The notes: a model not told the origin generated them from the sequence alone. A stretch of 15,429 bases of DNA from Candidatus Aminicenantes bacterium UBA4085 (GCA_002383325.1 DFYJ01000017.1:1-15429); one strand, 5' to 3'; shown: positions 6,146-13,752, numbered from the stretch's first letter. Translations and numbers: made by a program.

Positions 6146-7442
6146 GCTGGCTTTGATCCTGATCGCCCTGGCGACGGCCCTGTTTGCGGCCAGAACGGCG
6201 CTGGACTATTTGTCGGGTCAACGGCTCGAGAAATTCTTGGCTCAAGCCAAAGCTGGAGGTCTGCCTGCGACCCGGGCCGATCTTGGTCCCGTCTGCCCAC
6301 GGCCTGCCAACGCTTTCCCGCTCTGGAAAGCCGCCGTCGCCCTCTACGACATCGATTACAAAGCCAAGACGAACCTCAATCCGGAATTAACCGCGCTCTT
6401 CGCCGGCCGAATGCTTGACGAGGGAGCTCGTTCCGCCATCCATGCGGCCATCGACATGAACCGGAGACCGATCGACCTCCTCTTGGAATCTGCCGTCTGC
6501 CCGTGCCTCCGGATAACGGATGGGGGCGAATTTCCGGTCATGAACGCCTCCGCTCTGTTGGGCCTGATCCGGTTGATCGGCTTCGAGTCCCTTTTCCGCG
6601 TCGAAGCGGGCGACCTTGAAGGCGGCTTGAAGGAATGGCGCGACGGGTACCGGCTGGCCCGGCTGATGATCCAGGAGCCCTCCCTCGTCCATGCCCTCCT
6701 AGGCATTTCCAACGCCCGGAGTCTGCTCGTCGTCCTGAACTCGATCGTGGCCGGACGTCGGATCGATGAGAAGACCCTGGCCGCCTTCCTGGAAGACCTC
6801 AATGCCGAGTCCTGGCGGGCGGGTGCGGTCGCGACGATGAAAGGGGAAAGAGTCCTTTTCATTACCACCAGCGCCGCGATCCTGGAAGGCCGGCCCGAAG
6901 CGTTGGAGGATGGATGGAAAAGCCGCTTCCTGCTCTTCTGGGCCAAGCCATGGGTCCGCCGGGAGATCGAGCGCCAATACTCCGCTTTCGACGTCATGGA
7001 AAGGATGCTCGGGAAGCCCTACTTCCAAAGCCGCGCCGCATTGAACGCCTTCGACGACCGGCAGAAGCGGCGACGGTGGTACGAAAGGCTGATCGATGAC
7101 AACGTCTCCGTCATCACGGGCATTTCGGCGATGGGCTTGAAGCTTGCCGCTCTCGAGGCGCTTGTGGACACGGCCCGGATCGGATTGGCGGCCCGGCTCT
7201 TCCGGCTCCGGGAGAAGCGTTTTCCTTCGAACGTGGCCGACCTCGTGCCGAGCCTGCTGTCCCGAGAGCCCCTGGATCCGTTTACGGGCCAGCCGTTCGT
7301 CCTGCGGGCCGACGGGAACGATCTTCTGATCTACAGCTTGGGATCCAATGAGAAGGACGACGGAGGCTTGGGCACTTTCCAGATTACCCAGATGGTCCAA
7401 AAAAGCCGCGATGACTGGGCTTGGCGGGACACGATCCGCTGA
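6120..7442 (+). CDS. membrane-anchored protein with pseudopilin-like C-terminus, third gene of sigma cassette
   Basis: The product has 440 residues. An N-terminal membrane anchor (about 8-28, LALILIALATALFAART) is preceded by basic residues. A long helical middle region follows that I do not recognise. The last 75 residues resemble the globular end of type II secretion pseudopilins: RLFRLREKRFPSNVADLVP, then DPFTGQPF (from 386), then IYSLGSNEKDDGG. That layout parallels the GspG order of YR...YP...DPWG...YS.G..DD, although the N-terminus lacks a prepilin cleavage site. Two ATGs compete, 6114 and 6120; GAGGAGG (6107-6113) gives proper spacing only to 6120. It overlaps the putative anti-sigma gene by 26 bases and is therefore likely co-translated and possibly the sensed or effector protein of the cassette. 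That function is speculative. Confidence 0.75.
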   Translation: MPARKTLGRLALILIALATALFAARTALDYLSGQRLEKFLAQAKAGGLPATRADLGPVCPRPANAFPLWKAAVALYDIDYKAKTNLNPELTALFAGRMLDEGARSAIHAAIDMNRRPIDLLLESAVCPCLRITDGGEFPVMNASALLGLIRLIGFESLFRVEAGDLEGGLKEWRDGYRLARLMIQEPSLVHALLGISNARSLLVVLNSIVAGRRIDEKTLAAFLEDLNAESWRAGAVATMKGERVLFITTSAAILEGRPEALEDGWKSRFLLFWAKPWVRREIERQYSAFDVMERMLGKPYFQSRAALNAFDDRQKRRRWYERLIDDNVSVITGISAMGLKLAALEALVDTARIGLAARLFRLREKRFPSNVADLVPSLLSREPLDPFTGQPFVLRADGNDLLIYSLGSNEKDDGGLGTFQITQMVQKSRDDWAWRDTIR

Positions 7443-7447
7443 CCGAC

Positions 7448-7710
7448 TCAGCGCGCGCCCAGAAATCCGCCAGTCCGCAGCCAGCCCTCGATCGCGGCGA
7501 AGAAAGCCCGCGAGATGGACAGGGGAGCGACCGGTTGGCGCGGATCGGACTCCTGCATGCGGAAGAGGCCGTGCCCCGCATCGGGGATGACTTCGACCGT
7601 CAGGTTCTTCTTCCCCGTTTCGGCCGCCAGCCCGGCCAGGAGGGAAACGCTCTCTTCGACCGGCACGGTAAAATCCAGCCGGCCGTAAGTCACGAGCGCC
7701 GGGCGGCTTG
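7448..7710 (-). pseudogene. C-terminal remnant of an alpha/beta hydrolase
   Basis: About 80-88 codons survive of what looks like the last third of an alpha/beta (dienelactone-hydrolase or esterase-like) enzyme. The conserved strand and acid-residue segment RPALVTYGRLDFTVPVEE leads on to VEVIPDAGHG, which carries the catalytic His, and then a terminal helix. The nucleophile elbow and the whole N-terminal half are missing. Homology appears to stop near 7705-7711, exactly where the -35 element of the neighbouring plus-strand promoter begins. The frame stays open further upstream but reads as non-coding promoter and leader sequence. A GTG at 7691-7693 could start an 81-residue protein but has no ribosome binding site. 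It ends five bases from the stop of the convergent sigma-cassette gene. I read it as a truncated pseudogene. Confidence 0.65.
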
Positions 7711-7736
7711 ACTTGCCGGCCCCGGGTCTATATATT
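7708..7736 (+). promoter_or_regulatory. sigma-70-type promoter of the methyltransferase-family gene
   Basis: TTGACT (7708-7713), a 17-base spacer and TATATT (7731-7736): the same two hexamers and spacing as the minus-strand promoter at 2260-2288, and both spacers end in CTA. The predicted start is near 7743, giving a leader of about 40 bases. Confidence 0.7.
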
Positions 7737-7749
7737 TGCCGCGCATTAT

Positions 7750-7766
7750 GCGGCTTCGGGAGCCGC
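7750..7766 (+). other. leader hairpin before the methyltransferase-family gene
   Basis: GCGGCT / AGCCGC form a perfect 6-bp stem around a 5-base loop (TCGGG), just after the predicted transcription start and just before the ribosome binding site AAGGAG (7772-7777). It may protect the 5' end of the mRNA; no switch partner is visible. Confidence 0.45.
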
Positions 7767-7782
7767 GGAATAAGGAGTTGCG

Positions 7783-8388
7783 ATGAGTCCAGAGGCCGCC
7801 GGGAACAAGACCAAAGACTTTTCTTCCTTCATCTTCGCCAACCGCCGCTTCATCAGCAGCGGAGCCCTGGTCATCTGCCTCATCCTCAAGTGGGTCCTGG
7901 GCGGCCGCTCGACGCTGCCCCTGTGGGGCATCGGCGCCGGCGTCGTCGTGCTGGGCCTCTTGTTCCGGGTCTATTCGGCCGCTTACCTGTGCGGCCGGCA
8001 CATCGTGACCAAGATCGAGGCCGAGCAGCTGTGCGTCTCCGGCCCCTTCGCCCACGTCCGCAACCCTCTCTATATCGGCAACTTCATCGTCGGCGTCGGC
8101 TGCGTCCTGGCCTTCAACGAGTGGTACGGCTGGGTGGCCTTCTTCCTCGAGTTCGGGCTGATGTACTCCGTCATCATCCCCTACGAGGAGCGCTTCCTGT
8201 CGGGCAAGTTCGGCCGGGACTACGACGACTACAAGGCGGCCGCGAGCCGCTTCTTCCCGCGCCTGAAGGCTTACCCCAAGTGCACCGAGACGACCCCCCT
8301 CTTCGGCAAGGCCGCTTGGGGCGAGAAGTTCCACGCCCTGGTCCTGGCGGCCGCCTTCGTCCTGCTGTACTTCCTGTTCGTCCGTTGA
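7783..8388 (+). CDS. isoprenylcysteine carboxyl methyltransferase / PEMT-family membrane protein
   Basis: The 201-residue integral membrane protein has hydrophobic segments at about 24-40, 48-66, 97-112, 117-133 and 185-199. The signature of the ICMT/PEMT superfamily is clear: SGPFAHVRNPLYIGN (86-100) binds S-adenosylmethionine, and EERFLSGKFGRDYDDYK (135-151) completes the cofactor site. In eukaryotes the family methylates prenylated cysteine or phosphatidylethanolamine. Bacterial members are widespread and mostly uncharacterised, so the acceptor here (a lipid, quinone-like or small thiol compound) is unknown. The extra hydrophobic helix at the C-terminus lies beyond the conserved domain. 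The ATG is preceded by AAGGAG. It is monocistronic, with its own promoter, next to a hydrolase remnant, and convergent with nrfA. Confidence 0.85.
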   Translation: MSPEAAGNKTKDFSSFIFANRRFISSGALVICLILKWVLGGRSTLPLWGIGAGVVVLGLLFRVYSAAYLCGRHIVTKIEAEQLCVSGPFAHVRNPLYIGNFIVGVGCVLAFNEWYGWVAFFLEFGLMYSVIIPYEERFLSGKFGRDYDDYKAAASRFFPRLKAYPKCTETTPLFGKAAWGEKFHALVLAAAFVLLYFLFVR

Positions 8389-8391
8389 CGC

Positions 8392-8405
8392 CCCCTCCAC
8401 AGGGG
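8392..8405. terminator. small hairpin between convergent genes
   Basis: CCCCT / AGGGG form a 5-bp stem around CCAC, directly after the stop codon of the methyltransferase gene (8386-8388) and 25 bases past the end of nrfA on the other strand. No T-run follows in either direction, so it is at best a weak bidirectional terminator or mRNA 3' end. Confidence 0.3.
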
Positions 8406-8430
8406 AGCCGGCACACCAAATCGCCCTGGC

Positions 8431-9714
8431 CTACCGAGCCTTGATCTCGGCCTGCCTCGCCAGGTCGATTGCCCCCGCCAGCACCCTGGCCGCCTCCTGC
8501 GGGCCGTGGAAGCCCGTGCTGTTTTCGGAGAAGATCAGATCCCAGCGCATCTGGGCCCGCCGGATGAGGCCGCGGGCCTCGTCCAGGGCCGCCTCCGCGG
8601 CGCCCCGGCCCTTGGCCGCGGCGAGGGCTTCCGTGGCCGATAGCAGGGCCGCTTCCGCCGCCCGCAAGAGCTCGGCCGTCTTGCCTTGGATCTCCGTCAC
8701 TCGTGACCGCATCTCCTCTTCGGGCCAAGGATGGCAGGCGCCGCAGGCAGCCCGGATGTTGACCAGGGGGCTGCGGACCCAGTGGTCGGAGACCTTGACC
8801 GATCCGCTGCGGACATACGGCATATGGCAGTCGGCGCAGGCGACTCCCGAACGGGCGTGCAAGCCGGTGCCCCAGACCTCGAACTCGGGATGCTGCATCT
8901 TGAGCATCTTGGCCCCGGTTTAGGGATGGGTCCAGTCGACGTGGCCGTTGGCTTCGTAGACGGACTCGATGCCCTCGACCGTCCGGCCTTGGCTCCAGGG
9001 GAAGGTCAGCTCCTTGCCTTGGCCCTTGAAGTAGTATTCGACGTGGCACTGGCCGCAGACATAGGCCCGCATCTCCTGGCGGGTCGCCTTGGCCAGGTCC
9101 ACTCCGGCCGCGGCCATGGCGTTCTTGAAAGCGGGCCGGGTAATCCGCAGCTCCATGGTCTTGGGATCGTGGCAATCGGCGCAGGTCGAGCCGCCGTGCA
9201 GCCGGGGGGCCAGATCGTTATAGGGCGTCTTGTTGAAGGTTTCCCAGCCCAGCTCCCGGATCAGCAAGGGCGCTTCGGCGGCATGGCAGTTGGCGCAGGC
9301 CCCGGGTTGAGGAAAGTTCTTGACCCTCAGGGTGGCCTTCTGGTCCTCCAGGGCGTAGGCGTGGCCCCTCTCCTCCTTGTACTCGACGCTGAAGGGGTAT
9401 CCGGCCCAAAGCGTCTTGAGGGCCGGGTAGCGGACCAGCTTGTCATAGGGGTCCGATCCGCCGAAGGACGTTGGGCCGTAGCCTTCGGCCGTCCTTTTGA
9501 AGGAATCGTATTCCAGAGGGAAATTCTTTCCCCAGGCGGCCGGGTCGAGCTCGCCGTCCTTGATCTCGGCGACCTTCAGGGGGTAGGCCAAGGCCTCGGC
9601 CTTCCTCTGCCGGATGTTGAGGAAGAGCAGGAAGATGGCCGCGGCGGCGAAGGCCAAGGCCAGGGCGGCCAGCCCATAGTATCCGAGCCCGCGCTTCTTG
9701 GGGGATTCGGTCAT
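8431..9714 (-). pseudogene. nrfA: cytochrome c nitrite reductase NrfA (ammonia-forming), interrupted by an in-frame TAA
   Basis: The full frame would encode a 427-residue pentaheme NrfA, the periplasmic enzyme that reduces nitrite to ammonia with six electrons. The first 264 codons (9714 to 8923) give an N-terminal membrane anchor (about 11-33), the conserved ERGHAYA and hemes 1-3: CANCH (140-144), CADCH (178-182), CGQCH (220-224). CGQCH is followed by the conserved VEYYFKG. Codon 265 is TAA (8920-8922). The same frame then continues with TGAKMLKMQHPEFE, CADCH (293-297), CGACH (324-328) and the typical C-terminal helix NSTGFHGPQEAARVL, ending at TAG 8431-8433. Heme 1 is CXXCH rather than the common CXXCK. 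AGGAGGAG precedes the ATG, and nrfH lies 27 bases upstream. A restart at ATG 8905-8907 would lack a signal, so hemes could not be attached. Readthrough, mutation or base error remain open. Confidence 0.9.
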
Positions 9715-9741
9715 GATCGCTCCTCCTGGATGGGATGGCCC

Positions 9742-10257
9742 TTAGTGTCCGGCGCCGCGGTGACAGCGCAGGCAGTCGGTCTTTTCGCCGCCGGGCGAGG
9801 CGGCCATCATCGCGGTCAGGTCGGTATGGCAGCGACGGCAATTGGCCAGGACGATGCCGCGGTCGAAGGCGGTGATCCGGATGGGCTCCTCGAAGAAGCC
9901 GGTGGTGAAGGCATAGCTGTGCTTGAATCCGTCGAGGCCCTTGATGGCCCAGTGGCCGAGAAAGCCCTGGGGCACGTGGCAGTCGTTGCAGACGGCGACC
10001 GCGCGGTGGGAAGCACGGTTCCAGTCGTCCAAGTGGCCGCGCATGATGTGGCAGTTGGCGCAGGCCGAGGGATCGTCGCTGAGGCAGGAGCCGCCCCGGG
10101 CGTAGAAAAAGGTGAAGGCGCCCAGTCCGGCCGCGGCCAAAGCCAGAACCGGGAGCAGGATCCGGCCGCGGCGGGGCCGCTTCTCCGGCGCGAATCTCGC
10201 GGCCGTTTTCATTGGGACTTGCCCGTCCCGTCCCAATCCAGGAGCCGCAACGGCCAT
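9742..10257 (-). CDS. nrfH: cytochrome c nitrite reductase small subunit NrfH (tetraheme quinol dehydrogenase)
   Basis: This 171-residue membrane-anchored tetraheme protein passes electrons from menaquinol to NrfA. An N-terminal helix (about 33-52) anchors it. Four heme motifs follow: CANCHIM (66-72, with the heme-1 Met arrangement typical of NrfH/NapC), CNDCH (90-94), CRRCH (140-144) and CLRCH (162-166). The spacing and the segment HVPQGFLGHWAIKGLDGFKH match NrfH. The ATG at 10255-10257 is chosen because AAAGGAG sits six bases before it; an upstream ATG at 10287 would add ten residues without a ribosome binding site. NrfH and nrfA form a two-gene operon. NrfH itself is intact although its partner gene carries a stop codon. 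Confidence 0.93.
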   Translation of the reverse strand: MAVAAPGLGRDGQVPMKTAARFAPEKRPRRGRILLPVLALAAAGLGAFTFFYARGGSCLSDDPSACANCHIMRGHLDDWNRASHRAVAVCNDCHVPQGFLGHWAIKGLDGFKHSYAFTTGFFEEPIRITAFDRGIVLANCRRCHTDLTAMMAASPGGEKTDCLRCHRGAGH

Positions 10258-10286
10258 GGCCGTCTCCTTTCTGCGGTGAACGGCCA

Positions 10287-10333
10287 AGTGTAGCGGAAAT
10301 GTAGTCTAAGGCTTTGACTCAGGCCAAGTCGAA
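10287..10333 (-). promoter_or_regulatory. candidate activator-dependent promoter of nrfHA
   Basis: On the minus strand a good -10, TACACT (10287-10292), has no recognisable -35 at 16-18 bases. The predicted start is near 10280. An imperfect inverted repeat, GACT...AGTC with outer TT/AA pairs (10313-10333), is centred about 42-43 bases upstream of that start, the usual position of a class II activator site. It does not match the FNR consensus spacing. The assignment is by eye and tentative. Confidence 0.35.
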
Positions 10334-10388
10334 AAAAATGTTTTAGCCTGATTTCGGGGTGAGCGCCTCGGGGAATCGTCCAACGGCC

Positions 10389-12374
10389 TCACTTGCCGGC
10401 GAGCTTCGCCTTGATCTTGGCCGCAGCCGCCTTGGCCTCGGCTTGGACGGCGGCGTCCGCCATGAGGGATTCGGCCAGGGCCAGACCGGCGGGGCAGGGG
10501 AATCCCGCGAGCGCGGCCAGGACGAGCTTCTTCTCCTCGGGCCGGGCCGCCAATCCGGCCGCGGTCTCGAGGGAGGCGACCGACTCATCGGCCTTGGCGT
10601 ACTTCTCGCCGGCCGTCATGCGGATGAATCCCTGGAGGGCCAGCAAGCGATGGGTCTCGTCCCGGGACGATCGGGCCAGGGCCAGGACGTCGTGGCGCGC
10701 GGCGGGCGTCGGCCATGCCGACAGGGCTCGGACCGACGCGTCGATGACGCCGGCGTCCGCATCAGCCAGTCCGGCCCGGACGGCGGGCAGGGCGCTGTCG
10801 TCCCCGATCCGGCCGGCCAATTCGAGGAGCTTGGCTTTATCGGAGGGGCTCTTCACCCCGGCTAGGCGCGCCGTCACGGCCGCGGCCCGGCCTTCCGGAT
10901 CGGCGATCTTGGACGCCAGCCCGGCGGATGCCGCCGCCGCTTCCCCGATTTCAGCTTCGCCATCGGCCTTGAGCAGGGCATCCAGCAAGGCCGGGATGTC
11001 CGAAGGCGTGCCTATGGCCCGCAGCGTCCGAGCCGCCTGGATCCGCAGGTCGGGCGAGGCGGACGACAGGAACGGCACGACGGCGCTCTTGGCCGCATAG
11101 AACTGGCGGCTGCCGATGGCCCGCAGGCCTTCAGCCTGGAGGACCGTTGCCGACTTGCCGCTCAGAAGCGCCAGCACGGCTTCGTCGGCATCGCGGCCCT
11201 TGAGGCTGTCCAGCGCGTTTCGGGCGGCAGCTTGCTCGGCTCCCTTGGCCTTGGCCGCGGCTTCGGCCAGGAAGGCGGCGACGGAGGCGTCGCCGACAAT
11301 CTCCAGCGTTTGGAAGGCGGCCAGCCGGATCGGGGCGGATGTCCCGCGGGCGGCCTGCAGGACCGTCGGCAGGACCTTGGCCTTGGGGTAGCCGGCCAGG
11401 GCGGCCAGGATCTGAACCTGGATGGATTCGGGGCGATCGGGCAGGAGGGCGCAGACGGCGTCGATGGATTCGGGCTTGATGATCCTCCGCAGCGAGGCGA
11501 CGGCCGCTGCCTGGATGGCGGGATCATCGCCCTTCAGCCCTTCCAGGAGGAGAGGAGCGGCCTTGTCGCCGGAAACGTCCAGCCGGCCGATCATGGCCCC
11601 TTCCCGCAGGGTCGCCGGCAGAGATGTCTCGGTCAGGATCTTGTCATAGAGGGACGCGGCGATCCGATTTCCGTCCGCCGTTCTCAAGCCTTCGGCGCAG
11701 TGAAGAAGGGCGGAGGCGAAGGCGGATCTGACTTCAGGCCGGGCGCCGGAGAAGGCCGAGAGCAGCGCGTTGGCCGCTTCGGGGCTGCCGATGGAGCCCA
11801 AGGCTGTGGCGGCTTGGGCGGGGAACTCGCCCGTCCTGTCCGAAGCCAGCTTGGCCAGCGGGCCCACGGCGGCGGCGGCCCTGCGGTCGCCCAGGACGGC
11901 GATCAGGGAGGGCTTGATGGTCCGCGGGGCCAGGGTCAAAGCCTGCAGAAAAGCCTCGTCGGCGGCCGGTCCGGGCAGGCCGTCCAGAGCGTATAGCGCC
12001 GCGTCGGTCGTGCCGGGATCGAGCAGGAGCTTCTGGAGGACGGGGACGGCCTTGGGGCCGGCGATCATCCGCAGATGCCTGGCGACCACGGACTTGGCCG
12101 CCGGGGTCGCCTTGCCGGCCGCCAGGAAGCCCAGCAGGCGGCCTTCGCAGACGGCCCGGCTGGACTCCATGTCCTTGGACGCCCGGACGATATCGTTCAG
12201 CTTCCAGATGGCCTCGGAATGGATGCCGCCGTCATAGGCGGCGACTTTCTCGAGGATCTCGTCCAGGGATTGACCGGCTTGGCCGGCCCGGGCTGGGGCG
12301 ACTCCCGCGGCCAGGATGATGAGGATGGCCGCGAAGGCCGCGGCGGCGAAGGGAGGGCGGGTGGTGCGGCGCAT
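10389..12374 (-). CDS. exported HEAT-repeat protein
   Basis: The product is 661 residues. A Sec signal peptide (residues 1-30, ending APARA before Gly31) directs it to the periplasm or outside. The rest is an unbroken alpha-solenoid of roughly 30-35-residue HEAT/PBS-lyase-type repeats with the recurring pattern of paired helices, Ala at the turns and conserved Pro/Asp/Arg, for example SSASPDLRIQAARTLRAIG. No catalytic domain or heme motif is present. Such solenoids are binding scaffolds; in related gene clusters they accompany exported oxidoreductases and sometimes heme proteins, but no partner is proven. GAGAGGAG precedes the ATG at 12372-12374. The frame is open upstream to 12995, but that part lies antisense-free inside the oxidoreductase gene in another frame and is not coding for this protein. 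It is the last gene of the 12389-15429 run, 14 bases after the oxidoreductase. Confidence 0.88.
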   Translation of the reverse strand: MRRTTRPPFAAAAFAAILIILAAGVAPARAGQAGQSLDEILEKVAAYDGGIHSEAIWKLNDIVRASKDMESSRAVCEGRLLGFLAAGKATPAAKSVVARHLRMIAGPKAVPVLQKLLLDPGTTDAALYALDGLPGPAADEAFLQALTLAPRTIKPSLIAVLGDRRAAAAVGPLAKLASDRTGEFPAQAATALGSIGSPEAANALLSAFSGARPEVRSAFASALLHCAEGLRTADGNRIAASLYDKILTETSLPATLREGAMIGRLDVSGDKAAPLLLEGLKGDDPAIQAAAVASLRRIIKPESIDAVCALLPDRPESIQVQILAALAGYPKAKVLPTVLQAARGTSAPIRLAAFQTLEIVGDASVAAFLAEAAAKAKGAEQAAARNALDSLKGRDADEAVLALLSGKSATVLQAEGLRAIGSRQFYAAKSAVVPFLSSASPDLRIQAARTLRAIGTPSDIPALLDALLKADGEAEIGEAAAASAGLASKIADPEGRAAAVTARLAGVKSPSDKAKLLELAGRIGDDSALPAVRAGLADADAGVIDASVRALSAWPTPAARHDVLALARSSRDETHRLLALQGFIRMTAGEKYAKADESVASLETAAGLAARPEEKKLVLAALAGFPCPAGLALAESLMADAAVQAEAKAAAAKIKAKLAGK

Positions 12375-12388
12375 GGGGCACTCCTCTC

Positions 12389-13711
12389 TCAGGCCGGCAA
12401 TTGCCAGGGCTTTCGGTAGGGCAGGCTGAGGAGCTTGTCCGCATCGGGATCGCCCAGGACGGTCTCGTCGGCCGGATCCCAGCGCAGGGTCCGGCCCGTC
12501 TCGATGGCGGCGACCGCCAGGTGGCCGACCGAGGCCGAGCGGTGGGCGGTCTCGGCCGGGGCGATGGTCGCGGCCCGGCTGCGGATGGACTCTACGAAAT
12601 TGCGGTAGTGATCGCGGCTGCGGGTCAGGCGGATCTCGTTGGGGCCGATGGTCTCCTGGACCAGGGAGGCCGGTTGGGCCTCGAAGCCGCCGCGGTCGAC
12701 CCAGATCCAGCCGCGCTCTCCGATCCACTTGGTCCCGCCCTGGATCTCGGGGTAGCCGCCGGCTAGGATGATGGGCGTACCGTCGGCGTAGAGCGCCTCG
12801 ACCCAATAGCGGGTGGCGCTGTTGTAGATGCCGGTCGTCGGGAACTCGCCCGTGCCCTTGATCCTGATCGGGCCGGTCCCGTCGAAGCCCAAGCCCCAAT
12901 GGGCGATGTCGAGGTGATGGCCGATCCAGTCCATCAGCTGGCCGCCGCCGTAGCTCATGTTCCAGCGCCAGTTCATGTGGACGCGGGCCTTGCAATAGGG
13001 GGCCCAGGGAGCGGGACCGAGCCAGGTCTCGTAGTCGAAGCCGGCCGGAGGCGGCTCGATGGTCTCCTGGCCGAAAGTCCGGGCGAAGTCGTAGTGGCCG
13101 GAGGGAAGACCGACTTCGACCCGCAGGATTTTGCCCAGCCGGCCGTTGCGGACCAGCTCGCAGGCCCGGTGGAAGTTGTCGACCGAGCGCTGCCAGGAGC
13201 CGGTCTGCCAGACCCGGCCGTAGCGCTGGACCGCGTCGCAGAGGGCCCGGCCTTCGCGCAGGGTGTGGGTGATGGGCTTCTCGCCGTAGACGTCCAGGCC
13301 CGCCCGCAGGGCCGAGATCGAGAGGATGGCGTGCCAGTGGTCGGGGACGGCGATGGAGACGGCGTCCAGGTCGCCGCGAGCGTAAAGCTTGCGGAAGTCC
13401 TTGTAGGTCGCGCAGTCCCGGTTGCCGTACTTGCCGTCGACGATGGCCTTGCCCTCGGCCAGGTGGGCATCGTCCAGATCGCAGACGGCCACGTACTGCA
13501 CGCCGTCCTGCTCCATGATCCCCCGCATGTTGGAGCCGCCCTGCATGCCGAAGCCGATGCCGGCCATGACGATCCGTTGGCTGGGCGGGACGGCCCCGTT
13601 CATGCCCAGGGCCGAGCCCTTGATGATGGCGGGGAAGGCGGCGGCGCCGGCCGCGGCCAGGGGGACTCGCCGCAGGAAGTCGCGGCGTCGCATGGGGCGT
13701 GGACGGTTCAT
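12389..13711 (-). CDS. Tat-exported Gfo/Idh/MocA family oxidoreductase
   Basis: At 440 residues this is a secreted member of the Gfo/Idh/MocA family. The Tat signal RRRDFLRR (8-15) and an Ala-rich hydrophobic stretch end near residue 35. A Rossmann motif, AGIGFGMQGG (50-59), is followed by AVPDHWHA and YGEKPITHT (142-150), which carries the EKP lysine. The substrate domain contains SYGGGQLMDWIGHHLDIAHW, the GGG...D...HH.D signature of this exported subfamily. Export with a folded cofactor implies periplasmic oxidation or epimerisation of a sugar, as in glucose-fructose oxidoreductase and the bacterial 3-keto-glycoside systems; the true substrate is unknown. The ATG at 13709-13711 follows AAAGGA. 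The frame is open upstream to 14215, but that part overlaps the lipoprotein gene and is not real. It lies between the lipoprotein and HEAT genes in one transcription unit. Confidence 0.92.
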   Translation of the reverse strand: MNRPRPMRRRDFLRRVPLAAAGAAAFPAIIKGSALGMNGAVPPSQRIVMAGIGFGMQGGSNMRGIMEQDGVQYVAVCDLDDAHLAEGKAIVDGKYGNRDCATYKDFRKLYARGDLDAVSIAVPDHWHAILSISALRAGLDVYGEKPITHTLREGRALCDAVQRYGRVWQTGSWQRSVDNFHRACELVRNGRLGKILRVEVGLPSGHYDFARTFGQETIEPPPAGFDYETWLGPAPWAPYCKARVHMNWRWNMSYGGGQLMDWIGHHLDIAHWGLGFDGTGPIRIKGTGEFPTTGIYNSATRYWVEALYADGTPIILAGGYPEIQGGTKWIGERGWIWVDRGGFEAQPASLVQETIGPNEIRLTRSRDHYRNFVESIRSRAATIAPAETAHRSASVGHLAVAAIETGRTLRWDPADETVLGDPDADKLLSLPYRKPWQLPA

Positions 13712-13752
13712 GATGTCGTTCCTTTCCGGAATTCGGGAGTCTTGATTCGCGA

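Noticed and set aside
8731..10293. 520-codon open frame on the plus strand opposite nrfHA
   Set aside because: It is the antisense of two genes with clear heme motifs; its Gly/Val/Ala-rich product has no recognisable motif. Long antisense frames are common at this GC content.
10325..10388. Intrinsic terminator after the HEAT gene using the T7 run on the minus strand
   Set aside because: No stable GC-rich hairpin lies directly before the T-run; the only 6-bp inverted repeat has a 21-base loop that contains the run itself.
12375..12995. N-terminal extension of the HEAT protein to 868 residues
   Set aside because: The extra part overlaps the oxidoreductase gene in another frame and lacks coding character. 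The ATG at 12374 has a ribosome binding site and a signal peptide.
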